From: CAZDDB01 sp963843285
GTDB taxonomy: Bacteria > Acidobacteriota > HRBIN11 > JAKEFK01
NCBI GenBank assembly: GCA_963843285.1
Contig: CAWJJO010000019.1
Span: forward strand, 1-64,000
Length of the DNA stretch: 64,000 nucleotides
Direction: 5' to 3'
Positions within the stretch are counted from its first letter, which is position 1, and each line of letters begins with the position of its first letter. Positions 1 to 8,473 of this stretch are shown here, piece after piece. The position numbers and the translations under genes are program-made. The notes below the pieces were generated by a model. It did not search any database. It was not told the origin of the DNA and saw only the letters and a list, made by a program, of their open reading frames with translations.

Positions 1-28
1 CACAGTCGCCGCAGCGCCGGAGGCGCTT

Positions 29-125
29 CTCTCTGAAAAAATATTACAAAACAAAAACCATCTGGATCCACTCCATCAACTCGGGCTGTTTTCGGGTTTT
101 TGTTTTGTAATATTTTTTCAGAGAG
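29..125. repeat. 31-bp perfect inverted repeat with 35-nt loop
   Basis: Arms at 29-59 and 95-125 are exact reverse complements, A/T-rich inside and ending in CTCTCTG/CAGAGAG. Outside them lie GC-rich, imperfectly pairing flanks (about 8-28 and 126-146). It could act as a strong bidirectional hairpin terminator or be a small non-autonomous palindromic element. No coding sequence is visible here. Confidence 0.85.
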
Positions 126-159
126 CCCCGACGGGGCGGCGGCTGCGGAGCACGACATC

Positions 160-290
160 GTTTGTCTTTGTCGGTGTGCTTTGCCCCGTTGCGTCTTTGC
201 GTTGAAATCCTTGCTCAAAAAGCAACAATTTGCGATCCCCCCTTTCCTCTCCGCGCTCTCCGCGGTCTCCGTGTTGAAATTCCTTGCGGA
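160..290. repeat. two half-copies of the intergenic hairpin repeat
   Basis: Two stretches, about 168-212 (TTGCGTCTTTGCGTTGAAAT type) and about 243-285 (CTCCGCGCTCTCCGCGG type), resemble right-hand arms of the modular hairpin repeats found elsewhere in the window. No matching left arms are seen. The 1-326 interval otherwise holds no gene I can support. Confidence 0.5.
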
Positions 291-326
291 CTTTGAAGCA
301 TCACAGTTGCGATAGAATAGGACGCG

Positions 327-1169
327 ATGTCTTTACAGGGCAAGGTGTGTATGGTGACGGGCGCGAGCAGCGGGATTGGCCGCAAGACGGTTCATGAATT
401 TGCGAAACTTGGCGCGGAAGTCGTTCTGGTTTGCCGCGATGCCCAACGCGGTCAAGAAGTCATCCATCAAGTTGGAGACGCTACCGGAAATCAGAATCTG
501 CATTTGCTGATTGCCGATCTTTCCTCCCAATCAGCCATTCGCAGGCTTGCTTCAGAGTTCAACTCGCGGTTTGCCCATCTTCATGTGCTTGTAAACAATG
601 CGGGCGTGGCCACGCGCACTCGAAGTCTATCCCCCGATGGAATCGAGATGACTTTTGCAGTCAATCATCTTGCCTATTTCCTGCTCACGAACCTTCTGCT
701 GCAAACACTCAAAGGATCGGCGCCTTCGCGGATTATCAACGTTTCTTCGGAAGCGCATCGAAACGCCCGACTTGATTTTGATGATCTGCAAATGGAGAAG
801 AATTTTTCCGGCTTTAGAGCTTATTGCCTATCGAAATTCTGCAACATTCTATTTACGCGCGAGTTGTCCAAAAGACTGGAAGGAACGGGGATAACGGCGA
901 ACAGCATGCATCCGGGTTATTTGAGGACTGGAATTTTTCGTGAGACTTCCGGAATCTTGAAGCTCCTTGTCATGATGACTGCGGGAAATCCTGCGAAAGG
1001 CGCGCGCGCAATCGTTCATCTTGCCACAGCGCCCGAACTGGAGACTGTAACGGGAAAATATTTCAGAGGCACTTTGGAGCGTCCGTCGTCACCCGCGTCT
1101 CAGGACGGTCAGGCGGCCGAAAGGCTCTGGGAGATCAGCGAGCAAATGACGGGATTGAAGAGCTCCTGA
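327..1169 (+). CDS. short-chain dehydrogenase/reductase (retinol dehydrogenase-like)
   Basis: A classical SDR oxidoreductase of 280 residues that should bind NAD(P) on a Rossmann fold. The cofactor loop TGASSGIG is at residues 11-18, NNAG at 90-93, the catalytic Ser near 140-141, and the YxxxK pair is Tyr166/Lys170. The long form with a HPG motif after the catalytic helix resembles the retinol dehydrogenase/WW-domain oxidoreductase branch, but the substrate cannot be read from sequence. The ATG at 327 has a purine-rich AGGA about 6 nt upstream. It stands alone on this strand and is followed by a GC-rich hairpin repeat and a convergent gene. Confidence 0.88.
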   Translation: MSLQGKVCMVTGASSGIGRKTVHEFAKLGAEVVLVCRDAQRGQEVIHQVGDATGNQNLHLLIADLSSQSAIRRLASEFNSRFAHLHVLVNNAGVATRTRSLSPDGIEMTFAVNHLAYFLLTNLLLQTLKGSAPSRIINVSSEAHRNARLDFDDLQMEKNFSGFRAYCLSKFCNILFTRELSKRLEGTGITANSMHPGYLRTGIFRETSGILKLLVMMTAGNPAKGARAIVHLATAPELETVTGKYFRGTLERPSSPASQDGQAAERLWEISEQMTGLKSS

Positions 1170-1224
1170 GGAGCAGGCTGGAAGCCTGCGGCCCCCTAAG
1201 CAGGCGGGATGCCTGCGCTCCACA
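1169..1224. repeat. GC-rich hairpin repeat (GGCTGGAAGCC family), two units
   Basis: Two adjacent units, GCAGGCTGGAAGCCTGCGG (about 1173-1191) and GCAGGCGGGATGCCTGCG (about 1200-1217) ending in CTCC, each form a short stem with a GGA loop. It sits between two convergent genes, so it may also terminate transcription. Related units occur near 15818, 37070 and 43866. Confidence 0.75.
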
Positions 1225-1228
1225 CGGG

Positions 1229-2071
1229 TTAATGAGTTTGGGGAGGGGCGGGGGAGATGACGTCCAGGACGAGTTTCCAATCACCGTTTGATTCTTTGCG
1301 CCAGATGTGGACGTAATTTCCCTTTTGCGCCTCGCCCTCCGATGCTCCGTAGGTATAGCCGAGATCCGCAGATTGAGCCACCTCGGCCTGTAGCGGGCTC
1401 AAGATCAACTTCTCGGAAGTTACAGATGCGATCGCGTCTTTTCCTATGCGCGGCCATCCGCCATTGCGATAAATGCGAACACTATCATTGCAAAGCTGGG
1501 CACACGCGCGCGCGGTTCCGTCGGCGCCTGCAATCCTGGAGAATTCGCGATCCGCCTTCAGCATCTTGCTTCGTTCTGAATCGAGATCGGACCTGGTACG
1601 GGACACCTTCCAGGATACTGTTTCCAATTTCGGTTTTGAAGATGGAGGTTCCGGATATGAGATTCCAGCATCCAGGATCACTTTCCAGCTTCCATCTGAT
1701 TGCTTTTTCCAGATCGATACAAAATGTCCATATCCTGCTTCTCCTTCGCCAGGTCCTTTGCTCCAATACTCCCACGGGCCGGTTGTATACCCGAGATCGC
1801 GGCCACCGGAAATCACCGCCAAAGCCGGCTCCCAGCTGAGATGACCCGGAACCGGGGGACGGTCTTGCATCCACTTTTTCCCTTGCACGGGACCGGGCCG
1901 AAACAAGATGGAATTTTCGGCCAGAAATTGCACAAAGGCGTCACGGATTCCGCGTTCTCCGGATGTCTTTGAAAAATCCCGTTCAGATTGAACCAGTGAA
2001 TCAAGATCGGATGCGGCAGCAATGAAACCGTAACAAAACACAACGAACAACACGAGGCACAGTTTTTTCAT
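1229..2071 (-). CDS. secreted protein with two DUF4440/SnoaL-like domains
   Basis: A 280-residue protein with a signal peptide (Met-Lys-Lys, then a hydrophobic stretch ending in AAAS) followed by two related halves, about residues 25-150 and 160-275. Each half starts with an ERDFS/DREFS-type helix and ends in an IW(K/R)K(Q/E)S(D/N)GxWK strand, typical of DUF4440 in the NTF2-like fold. The ATG at 2071 follows AGGAAAA, while a longer reading to 2143 would add an unlikely leader before the signal peptide. NTF2-like proteins bind small hydrophobic ligands; no catalytic function is claimed. Likely periplasmic or exported. Confidence 0.75.
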   Translation of the reverse strand: MKKLCLVLFVVFCYGFIAAASDLDSLVQSERDFSKTSGERGIRDAFVQFLAENSILFRPGPVQGKKWMQDRPPVPGHLSWEPALAVISGGRDLGYTTGPWEYWSKGPGEGEAGYGHFVSIWKKQSDGSWKVILDAGISYPEPPSSKPKLETVSWKVSRTRSDLDSERSKMLKADREFSRIAGADGTARACAQLCNDSVRIYRNGGWPRIGKDAIASVTSEKLILSPLQAEVAQSADLGYTYGASEGEAQKGNYVHIWRKESNGDWKLVLDVISPAPPQTH

Positions 2072-2215
2072 AGTGATTTTCCTGCAACACGCGATTGTAA
2101 GCTGAAATGGGAAACTGCCATGCAAAGTGTCCTGAAGCGGCATAGAAGAAGAACAAACCGGATCAGACCCGGTGTAAGCCTTCCCGTCCCCAAAGCGACC
2201 GTTCGGGGCGATAGA

Positions 2216-3400
2216 ATGTTATCATCAATCTGGAAAACCATGATGCGATTATCGTCTAACAAGCAGCGATGGAAAGTGTGGCTGGGCGTATTTGCGGGCA
2301 TCACTCTTTTGTGTCTTCTTACCACCCTCATTTTCCGTCTGAGTCCTGCCTACAAAAAAATGGGCGCCTCCATGACGGAGGTGCTTGTATGGCAGATCAC
2401 CTGGTGGTATCCATGGCTGCCGTTGTTGCCTCTGGTCGTCTATTTTATCCGTCGCTTTCCTCTGGATGGAGGACGATGGTTTCGCAACCTTGCATTACAC
2501 CTTCCCGCAAGCGTGTTTTTCTCGTTGACGCACCTGACGCTTTATGTATACACGGCCTGGATTACAGGTGGCGCCTGGAAAATGCTGAAAGGGGAGAAAG
2601 ATGTGGACGGTCCGTGGCAGATGCTCGTTGGGTTGATCGGTTCCCCGAGTTCGGTCAATTACAGAACTCGAATCTTGCTGTACGGAGCTGTTCTTGCGGT
2701 TCTTCACGCCATCGACTACTACAACCGTTCCAAAGAAGAAGAGTTGCGGGCATCTCAACTGGAAATGCGACTGGCACAGGCGAAGCTTCAAGCGCTAAAA
2801 ATGCAGTTGCATCCGCATTTCTTGTTTAATACTCTCCATTCCATTTCCGCATTGCTATACAAAGATATTCGGGCGGCGGAGATGATGGTCGAAAGGCTGA
2901 TGACCTTTCTGGAATTGACGTTGCAGGATTCCGGACCGGCGCTAGTATCACTGCGAAAGGAGCTGGAGTTTTTGCAATGCTATCTGGAAATTGAGAAGGT
3001 CCGGTTTCAGGATCGTCTAACGGTGCGCATGCAGATCGATCCGGATGCGCTCGATGCGCAGGTGCCGAATTTGATCACGCAACCGATCGTAGAAAACGCG
3101 ATCCGGCATGGAATTTCAACGCAGGCCGCTCCGGGGGAGATTGAAATCACTGCGACGGCGAAGCATGGAACATTGAGAATTCAAATTCGTGACAATGGTC
3201 CGGGAATGAACGAAGCGCGTACCAGTAACGGCCGAGAAGGCGTTGGCTTGACCAACACAAGAGCGCGCCTGCGACAGATTTACGGCAGCTTGCACCGGCT
3301 GGAGTTTATCAACGACCCTCAGGGAGGGCTACTGGTCATGCTGGAAATACCGGATCACAAGACGTCGCCTGCGCTGGTTCATGCGGAGATGACGCTATGA
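2216..3400 (+). CDS. LytS-type membrane sensor histidine kinase
   Basis: A sensor kinase of the His_kinase (PF06580)/HATPase_c type, 394 residues from this start. Four hydrophobic segments lie in the first 170 residues. The phosphoacceptor motif HPHFLFN has its key His at residue 201, followed by an ATPase domain with N box QPIVENAIRHG, DNGPGM and GVGLTNTRARL. It should autophosphorylate and pass phosphate to the LytTR regulator encoded two genes downstream. Start is uncertain: ATG codons at 2120, 2216 and 2240 are all possible, and none has a strong ribosome site. The stop overlaps the next ATG by 4 nt (ATGA), indicating translational coupling. Confidence 0.88.
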   Translation: MLSSIWKTMMRLSSNKQRWKVWLGVFAGITLLCLLTTLIFRLSPAYKKMGASMTEVLVWQITWWYPWLPLLPLVVYFIRRFPLDGGRWFRNLALHLPASVFFSLTHLTLYVYTAWITGGAWKMLKGEKDVDGPWQMLVGLIGSPSSVNYRTRILLYGAVLAVLHAIDYYNRSKEEELRASQLEMRLAQAKLQALKMQLHPHFLFNTLHSISALLYKDIRAAEMMVERLMTFLELTLQDSGPALVSLRKELEFLQCYLEIEKVRFQDRLTVRMQIDPDALDAQVPNLITQPIVENAIRHGISTQAAPGEIEITATAKHGTLRIQIRDNGPGMNEARTSNGREGVGLTNTRARLRQIYGSLHRLEFINDPQGGLLVMLEIPDHKTSPALVHAEMTL

Positions 3401-4137
3401 CCTGGGAGAATCGCTGGCTCCGGCGCACCGTCGTTTTCGGTGTGGTTACGCTTTGCGGCATTTTGCTTGCGATGCAATCCCACGCTCTTTATTCGAAAGA
3501 CAAAGAACCATTCGGCTGGGGAGCCGCGTTTGCATGGAGTCTTTCCTGGTGTTATCTCTGGCTTGCATTCTCACCTGTTGTGCTCCGCCTGGCGAAGAAA
3601 TATCCGCTGGTACGCGAAGGCGCAATTCGCAATTTGCGAATCCATATTCCGGCGTGTCTGGCAATTACAGTTCTCCATACGGTCCTGCTCTCCGCTGCCG
3701 CATGGGCGATTCTAATGCGTTCCAAGCCTCCCATGTTGATCCTGGAAATGGTCCGGGACCGCTTCGCAGAAGGCGATTATGTGCTCGGTGTATTTATTTA
3801 CTGCATCCTCCTTGGTGCACATCAGTCTCTGGACTTATATCGTCAGTATCGCGAACGGAAAGTTCGCGCCACGCAGTTGGAAACGCAGCTTACGCAGGCG
3901 CAGCTGCAAACATTGAAGATGCAGCTGCAGCCTGAGTTCTTGTTTCACACGCTACGTTCGATCACGCAATTGATGCGAAAGGATGTAGAAGCAGCAGATA
4001 AGATGATCGCAAGACTCGGAGACTTTCTCCGGCTGACTCTGGAAAATGCCGAAGTGGAGGAGATCTCCTTTCAGCGCGAGCTGGACTTGCTGAAACTGGA
4101 GATCGAGCAGATTCCACAACAGCGAGGTGTATCGTGA
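3397..4137 (+). CDS. degenerate LytS-like kinase lacking phospho-His and ATPase domain
   Basis: A 246-residue paralogue of the upstream kinase with the same four-helix membrane part and the same coiled linker. Where the neighbour has HPHFLFN this protein has QPEFLFH, so the phosphoacceptor His is Glu180. The reading frame ends shortly after the dimerisation helices, so no HATPase domain is present. It cannot be an ordinary histidine kinase. It overlaps its neighbours by 4 nt on both sides (ATGA, GTGA), so it is made with them, and could heterodimerise with the active kinase or serve as a decoy sensor. A decaying duplicate is the alternative. Confidence 0.8.
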   Translation: MTWENRWLRRTVVFGVVTLCGILLAMQSHALYSKDKEPFGWGAAFAWSLSWCYLWLAFSPVVLRLAKKYPLVREGAIRNLRIHIPACLAITVLHTVLLSAAAWAILMRSKPPMLILEMVRDRFAEGDYVLGVFIYCILLGAHQSLDLYRQYRERKVRATQLETQLTQAQLQTLKMQLQPEFLFHTLRSITQLMRKDVEAADKMIARLGDFLRLTLENAEVEEISFQRELDLLKLEIEQIPQQRGVS

Positions 4138-4913
4138 GCAAAGAAGGCAAAGTGCGCGCCCTGATCGTCGATGATGAAGTTTTGGCGCGCGACCGGATTC
4201 GTGAAATGCTCAAAGGCGATCCGGATGTGGAAATTGCAGGAGAGTGCGCCAACGGTAAATCCGCTGTAACAGCGATCGAGAAACATTCCCCCGATCTGCT
4301 TTTTCTGGATGTGCAGATGCCCGAAATGGACGGGTTTCATGTTTTGCAGAAAATCAGCGCGGAAAAAATGCCACTGGTCATTTTTGTCACGGCCTACGAC
4401 AAATACGCTCTTCGCGCATTTGAGGTCTTTGCCCTGGATTACTTATTGAAGCCCTTTGACCGCGAACGTTTTCAGAAAGCTCTGGAGCGCGCCAAATCAC
4501 AGATCCATCATCGAGGCGAATCCGATTTCCGTCAGCAGGTGCTTGCATTGCTGGAAGACTTCAAGACCAAACCGGAATATCTGCGCCGTCTTGCGGTCAA
4601 AACCGGCGGACGTATTTTCTTTCTGCGCGTGGAAGAGATTGACTGGGTCGAGGCGGAAGGAAATTACGTGCGGATCCATGCGGGCAAAGAATCGCATCTC
4701 CTGCGTGAAACGATCAGTGTCGTTGAAGGACAACTGGATCCGAAACGGTTTTTGCGCATTCATCGTTCCACGATCGTAAACATCGACCGCATTGCGGAAC
4801 TTCAGCCTTGGTTTCATGGCGAGTTCCGTGTGATTCTGCGAAACGGCACGCAGTTAATGCTGAGCCGCACGCACCGCGAAAAACTGCAGGAGATCCTCCG
4901 CAAACCGCTGTAG
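4134..4913 (+). CDS. LytTR-family response regulator
   Basis: A 259-residue response regulator. The receiver (about 7-125) has the acidic pair Asp13/Asp14, phospho-acceptor Asp59 in FLDVQMPEMDG, Thr86 and Lys106. The LytTR DNA-binding domain (about 158-255) follows, with the WVEAEGNYVRIH and FLRIHRSTIVN motifs. It starts with GTG in the sequence GTGA that also contains the stop of the preceding gene, so the three genes form one coupled unit. It should bind promoters as a dimer after phosphorylation by the upstream LytS-type kinase. Targets are not evident nearby. Confidence 0.92.
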   Translation: MSKEGKVRALIVDDEVLARDRIREMLKGDPDVEIAGECANGKSAVTAIEKHSPDLLFLDVQMPEMDGFHVLQKISAEKMPLVIFVTAYDKYALRAFEVFALDYLLKPFDRERFQKALERAKSQIHHRGESDFRQQVLALLEDFKTKPEYLRRLAVKTGGRIFFLRVEEIDWVEAEGNYVRIHAGKESHLLRETISVVEGQLDPKRFLRIHRSTIVNIDRIAELQPWFHGEFRVILRNGTQLMLSRTHREKLQEILRKPL

Positions 4914-4926
4914 GAATTCACTTCGG

Positions 4927-5095
4927 GATTCACCGCAGAGACGCACAGTACGCAGAGTTAGGAAAAATCACGGAATTCACGGAAAGGATAAAACCGCCAA
5001 GGTCGCCAAGAACGCCAAGCGCAACCGCCGCCTTTAGGTCCTGTGAAAAGATTTGCCTTCCTCTCTGCGTTCTCTGCGTCTCTGCGGTGAAATCC
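4927..5095. repeat. modular hairpin repeat, GCAGAG type, with CGCCAAG insert
   Basis: The left arm, 4927-4957, starts GGATTCACCGCAGAG and the right arm, about 5063-5095, ends CTCTGCGGTGAAATCC. The loop contains a separate CGCCAAG triplet repeat with about 9-nt period (about 4994-5020). It fills the gap between the convergent LytTR and aminopeptidase genes. Confidence 0.8.
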
Positions 5096-6195
5096 TAGCC
5101 GAGGGCGGCGTGCATGATGGTTTGGAGACGATCCACGGGAAGCGCGGGTACAAAATTTTCGTTGGCACCGATCATGTCGTGATTATTGATCAGGCTATTA
5201 ATGATCGCTTCTTCCGTAGCTTCGATGGTGGCTTCAAATGAATCATCCAGGTAATGATCATGAAGCCTGTCGAATTTCTGGACAGCTGTCTCCGGTTCCC
5301 GGGGCACCTTGTTGCAGGTAGAGAATCCGACAATGATTTCGCCGCTGGAATACGAGGCAAAACTGCCGCAACGTCCGATTCCGAGCGCCGCGCGTTTGCA
5401 GAGCCAGACAAGCTGGAAGCGGGTTAACGGCAGATCGGTTGCCAGCACGGTGATGATGGAGCCGTAGTTGTCGGAACGTTTGCGCATAGCACCGAAAATC
5501 GGCGCCAGCTTGCGACCGGCAGGAATTCCGAGAATCCGTAAATCGTCGATGCGCCCGAAATTGGAAAGCGCAAGAATTCCGATGACATAAGGGACTTCGT
5601 CAATCACAACAATCCGGGAACTGCTTCCGATTCCGCCTTTGAAATCACAACAAACCATTCCAGTCCCGGCTCCGACGGAACCTTCAGGGACCATCGCATC
5701 GCTTGCATGATTGAGAGCATCAAAAACATGGCGTTCTTTGATATGGCGTCCTACAGAATCGTTTAGAAAGCTATCATCACATTCACCGACAACGGGAATC
5801 ACGACTTCATATTGATTCCCCATTTCCGGATATTTTTCGGCGAGCCATTTTACACACGCATCGCTGACACGCCCAACGCTCAAGGTATTGGTTAACAAGA
5901 TGGGTGTTTCTATGAGGCCCCATTCCTGGATCTGGATCAATCCGCTGACTTCACCCGCGCCGTTCAGGATATGCGCGCCGGCAATGAGGCGCTCCATGTA
6001 GACGTTATGATGAGGAACGATTGCCGTAACGCCTGTCCGGACCGGTCCCGTCCCGGGCTTTCGTTTTCCGGTGCCTTCAATGATGGTGCTGTGTCCAACG
6101 CGCACTCCGGGCACATCTGTGATGGAGTTCTTGGCGCCGGTTGAAAAACGGCCAACCTGGAGCCCGAAATGGCGCAGTAAACGTCTTTTTTCCAT
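5095..6195 (-). CDS. P1-family (DmpA/BapA-like) aminopeptidase
   Basis: A 366-residue member of peptidase family S58 (DmpA, BapA), which self-cleaves and releases N-terminal residues, often D- or beta-amino acids, from short peptides. Hallmarks are the N-terminal ITDVPGVRVGH, the central TPILLTNTLSVG, and CDFKGGIGSSSR, in which the expected autoprocessing bond is Gly190-Ser191, making Ser191 the nucleophile. Length matches the family. No signal peptide is visible, so it is probably cytoplasmic. A half hairpin repeat separates it from typA upstream on the same strand. Substrate specificity cannot be read from the sequence. Confidence 0.9.
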   Translation of the reverse strand: MEKRRLLRHFGLQVGRFSTGAKNSITDVPGVRVGHSTIIEGTGKRKPGTGPVRTGVTAIVPHHNVYMERLIAGAHILNGAGEVSGLIQIQEWGLIETPILLTNTLSVGRVSDACVKWLAEKYPEMGNQYEVVIPVVGECDDSFLNDSVGRHIKERHVFDALNHASDAMVPEGSVGAGTGMVCCDFKGGIGSSSRIVVIDEVPYVIGILALSNFGRIDDLRILGIPAGRKLAPIFGAMRKRSDNYGSIITVLATDLPLTRFQLVWLCKRAALGIGRCGSFASYSSGEIIVGFSTCNKVPREPETAVQKFDRLHDHYLDDSFEATIEATEEAIINSLINNHDMIGANENFVPALPVDRLQTIMHAALG

Positions 6196-6210
6196 GTTAA
6201 GAGATCTAAT

Positions 6211-6241
6211 TTAACCACGAAGACACGAAGGCACAAAGGAT
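6211..6241. repeat. half hairpin repeat (ACGAAG type)
   Basis: TTAACCACGAAGACACGAAG followed by GCACAAAG is the left-arm consensus of the modular repeat. No right arm follows; typA's stop lies immediately beyond it. Confidence 0.6.
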
Positions 6242-8034
6242 CAGGATCTGGGGATGGTTTTCTTGCGCATGCGGATGGATTGCGGAGTAACTTCGACAAG
6301 CTCATCGGGATTGATGAATTCCAACGATTTTTCCAGAGCCATGTCCGTGAACGGAATCAAACGGATGGCTTCGTCTGATGTCGAAGCGCGCATATTCGTG
6401 AGCTTTTTTTCTTTCGTCACATTGACCCAGAGATCTGCCGATCGGGAATTTTTTCCGCAGATCATGCCACGGTAGACATCCTGACCGGGTTTGACAAACA
6501 GTTCGCCGCGGTCCTGCAAGTTGTTCAATGCGTAGGCGGTGACACGTCCGTCTCGGTCCGATACAAGGACACCTGTGGAGCGCGTTGAAATCTCCCCCAG
6601 CCAATGCTCATAAGCATCGAACAGATGGTTCATGATGCCGGTGCCGCGCGTATCTGTGAGAAATTCGGAGCGAAACCCGATCAAGCCGCGCGTTGGAATC
6701 CGGAACTCCAATCGGACGCGGCCTTTTCCATGATTGATCATGTTTAGCAGTTTCCCTTTTCGCATACCGACTTTCTGTGTGCAAACGCCGATATATTCTT
6801 CGGGACAGTCAATAAACAGGAGCTCCATTGGCTCCTTCAAAACGCCGTTTTCGGTTTTTGTAATGATCTCCGGTTTGGAAACTTCGAATTCATAGTCTTC
6901 TCTTCGCATCATTTCAATCAGGATCGCCATCTGCAATTCGCCACGGCCCAGGATCCGGAACGATTCCGTAGCGCCTTCGATCGTCTCCATCTTCAAGCTG
7001 ACGTTCTTGAGCAATTCACGGATCAGGCGTTCGCGCAGATGCCGCGCGGTAACGTATTTCCCTTCCTGTCCGGAAAACGGTGAGATATTGGCGGTAAATA
7101 CCATCGAAATGGTGGGCTCGTCTACTTTGAGTACGGGAAGCGCTATTGGATTCACCACGGACGAGATCGTTTCTCCGATGGTGACCGATTCATTGCCGGC
7201 AACAGCAATCAAGTCTCCGGCGCTGGCTGTTTCGACTTCCATCTGGCGGAGACCATCAAATACGTAGAGCTTTGTCACTTTGCAGTTTTCCACCGCACCG
7301 TCCAGTTTGCAAATTGCCACTGTCTCGTTATGTCGGATCGTTCCGTGAATGATTTTGCCGATGGCCAGCCGCCCTACGTACTCGCTGTAGTCAATATTTG
7401 TGATCAGGGCCTGCAGCGGCGCTTCCGGATCATGAAAGGGTTGCGGGATCGTTTTCAAGATCGTTTCAAAGAGCGGTATCAGCGTGCGCGAATCCTCATC
7501 CGGATTCAGCTTTGCAATGCCCGCCCGCGCATTCGTGTACAGAATCGGAAATTCAATCTGATGTTCGTTTGCATCCAGATCGATAAAAAGATCGTAGATT
7601 TCGTTGCGCACCTCCGGAATCCGAGCGTCACTGCGATCGATTTTGTTGATCACAACGATGGCAGGCAGATTCAGCTCCAGCGCCTTTTTCAGCACAAACC
7701 TGGTTTGAGGAAGCGGTCCCTCCGAAGCATCGACGAGCAACATCACACCGTCCACCATGTTGAGGGTACGTTCCACTTCGCCGCCAAAATCGGAGTGACC
7801 GGGTGTATCTACGATGTTCAACTTGACGCCGTTGTACCAGATGGCCAGATTCTTGGCCATGATCGTGATTCCCTTCTCGCGTTCCAAATCGATGTTGTCC
7901 ATCACGCGTTCGTTGACCTTCTGGTTGGAGCGGAAAATTCCGCTCTGCCAGAGCATGGCATCGACGAGTGTGGTCTTGCCATGATCGACGTGCGCGATGA
8001 TCGCGAGGTTACGAATGTCTTCTCTTGTTTTCAT
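6241..8034 (-). CDS. typA: ribosome-associated translational GTPase TypA/BipA
   Basis: A 597-residue GTPase close to the usual family length. The P-loop AHVDHGKTT is at residues 14-22, with the switch II DTPGHSDFGGEVER and the NKIDRSDA specificity motif. It continues into EF-G-like domains and the BipA-specific C-terminal part, including IPTRGLIGFRSEFLTDTRG. It binds the 70S ribosome in the EF-G site and is linked to ribosome assembly and stress or low-temperature growth. Start ATG at 8034 with a compact upstream region that carries a half hairpin repeat. Intact. Confidence 0.96.
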   Translation of the reverse strand: MKTREDIRNLAIIAHVDHGKTTLVDAMLWQSGIFRSNQKVNERVMDNIDLEREKGITIMAKNLAIWYNGVKLNIVDTPGHSDFGGEVERTLNMVDGVMLLVDASEGPLPQTRFVLKKALELNLPAIVVINKIDRSDARIPEVRNEIYDLFIDLDANEHQIEFPILYTNARAGIAKLNPDEDSRTLIPLFETILKTIPQPFHDPEAPLQALITNIDYSEYVGRLAIGKIIHGTIRHNETVAICKLDGAVENCKVTKLYVFDGLRQMEVETASAGDLIAVAGNESVTIGETISSVVNPIALPVLKVDEPTISMVFTANISPFSGQEGKYVTARHLRERLIRELLKNVSLKMETIEGATESFRILGRGELQMAILIEMMRREDYEFEVSKPEIITKTENGVLKEPMELLFIDCPEEYIGVCTQKVGMRKGKLLNMINHGKGRVRLEFRIPTRGLIGFRSEFLTDTRGTGIMNHLFDAYEHWLGEISTRSTGVLVSDRDGRVTAYALNNLQDRGELFVKPGQDVYRGMICGKNSRSADLWVNVTKEKKLTNMRASTSDEAIRLIPFTDMALEKSLEFINPDELVEVTPQSIRMRKKTIPRS

Positions 8035-8045
8035 AAGAATCAGGA

Positions 8046-8080
8046 TTTAACCACGAAGGTCACGAAGAGCACGAAGGCTT
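8046..8080. repeat. half hairpin repeat (ACGAAG type)
   Basis: TTAACCACGAAGGTCACGAA then GAGCACGAAGG: a left-arm unit without an evident partner, in the 49-nt gap between typA and the CDGSH gene. Confidence 0.55.
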
Positions 8081-8083
8081 TAG

Positions 8084-8296
8084 TTAAACTTTGGGTACCC
8101 AGGCGTCTTCGTGCTTGAAGCCGATTTTGTTGTGCGTTCCATCACAAAACGGTTTGTTCGACGAATGACCGCAACGACAGAGTGAAAAGGCTTCCTTTTC
8201 AAAAGGGATGACATTGCCCTGAGGATCGATCAGTTGGACCTTTCCTTCCACACGCAACGGACCGTTTTTTAGTGCTTTGATTACAACATCGCTCAT
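8084..8296 (-). CDS. CDGSH iron-sulfur domain protein
   Basis: A 70-residue protein with one CDGSH-type 2Fe-2S motif. The 3-Cys-1-His ligand set is Cys40, Cys42, Cys51 and His55 in SLCRCGHSSNKPFCDGTH. Small bacterial members of this mitoNEET-related family carry a redox-active, labile cluster; their partners are mostly unknown. The ATG at 8296 follows an excellent ribosome site, AAGGAGGG, 4 nt away, which rules out longer readings that begin upstream. It lies just upstream of typA on the same strand, 49 nt apart, possibly co-transcribed. Confidence 0.9.
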   Translation of the reverse strand: MSDVVIKALKNGPLRVEGKVQLIDPQGNVIPFEKEAFSLCRCGHSSNKPFCDGTHNKIGFKHEDAWVPKV

Positions 8297-8369
8297 GATT
8301 CCCTCCTTATGTAGATCCCCTTCAGGCGCTACATTATAGAGATCCTGACGGCTTACGTCCACTTCGCAC

Positions 8370-8443
8370 GTAGGGGCGACCCTTGTGGTCGCCCTCATGA
8401 AATGGTCTTTCTCAAGTTGGGCGACCACAAGGGTCGCCCCTAC
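8370..8443. repeat. 25-bp perfect inverted repeat (GTAGGGGCGACCC family)
   Basis: Arms at 8370-8394 and 8419-8443 are exact complements, starting GTAGGGGCGACCC, with a 24-nt spacer. The sequence GAAATGGT in the spacer and its complement just after the right arm give an alternative pairing. It is an intergenic palindromic element of the type common in environmental genomes. The rest of 8297-8473 shows no gene. Confidence 0.85.
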
Positions 8444-8473
8444 CATTTCCCTTCGGTCTACAATAAAACGGCA

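Noticed and set aside
7330..8118. Long forward frame of about 262 codons inside typA
   Set aside because: It is antisense to a convincing TypA and has no recognisable domain or ribosome site.
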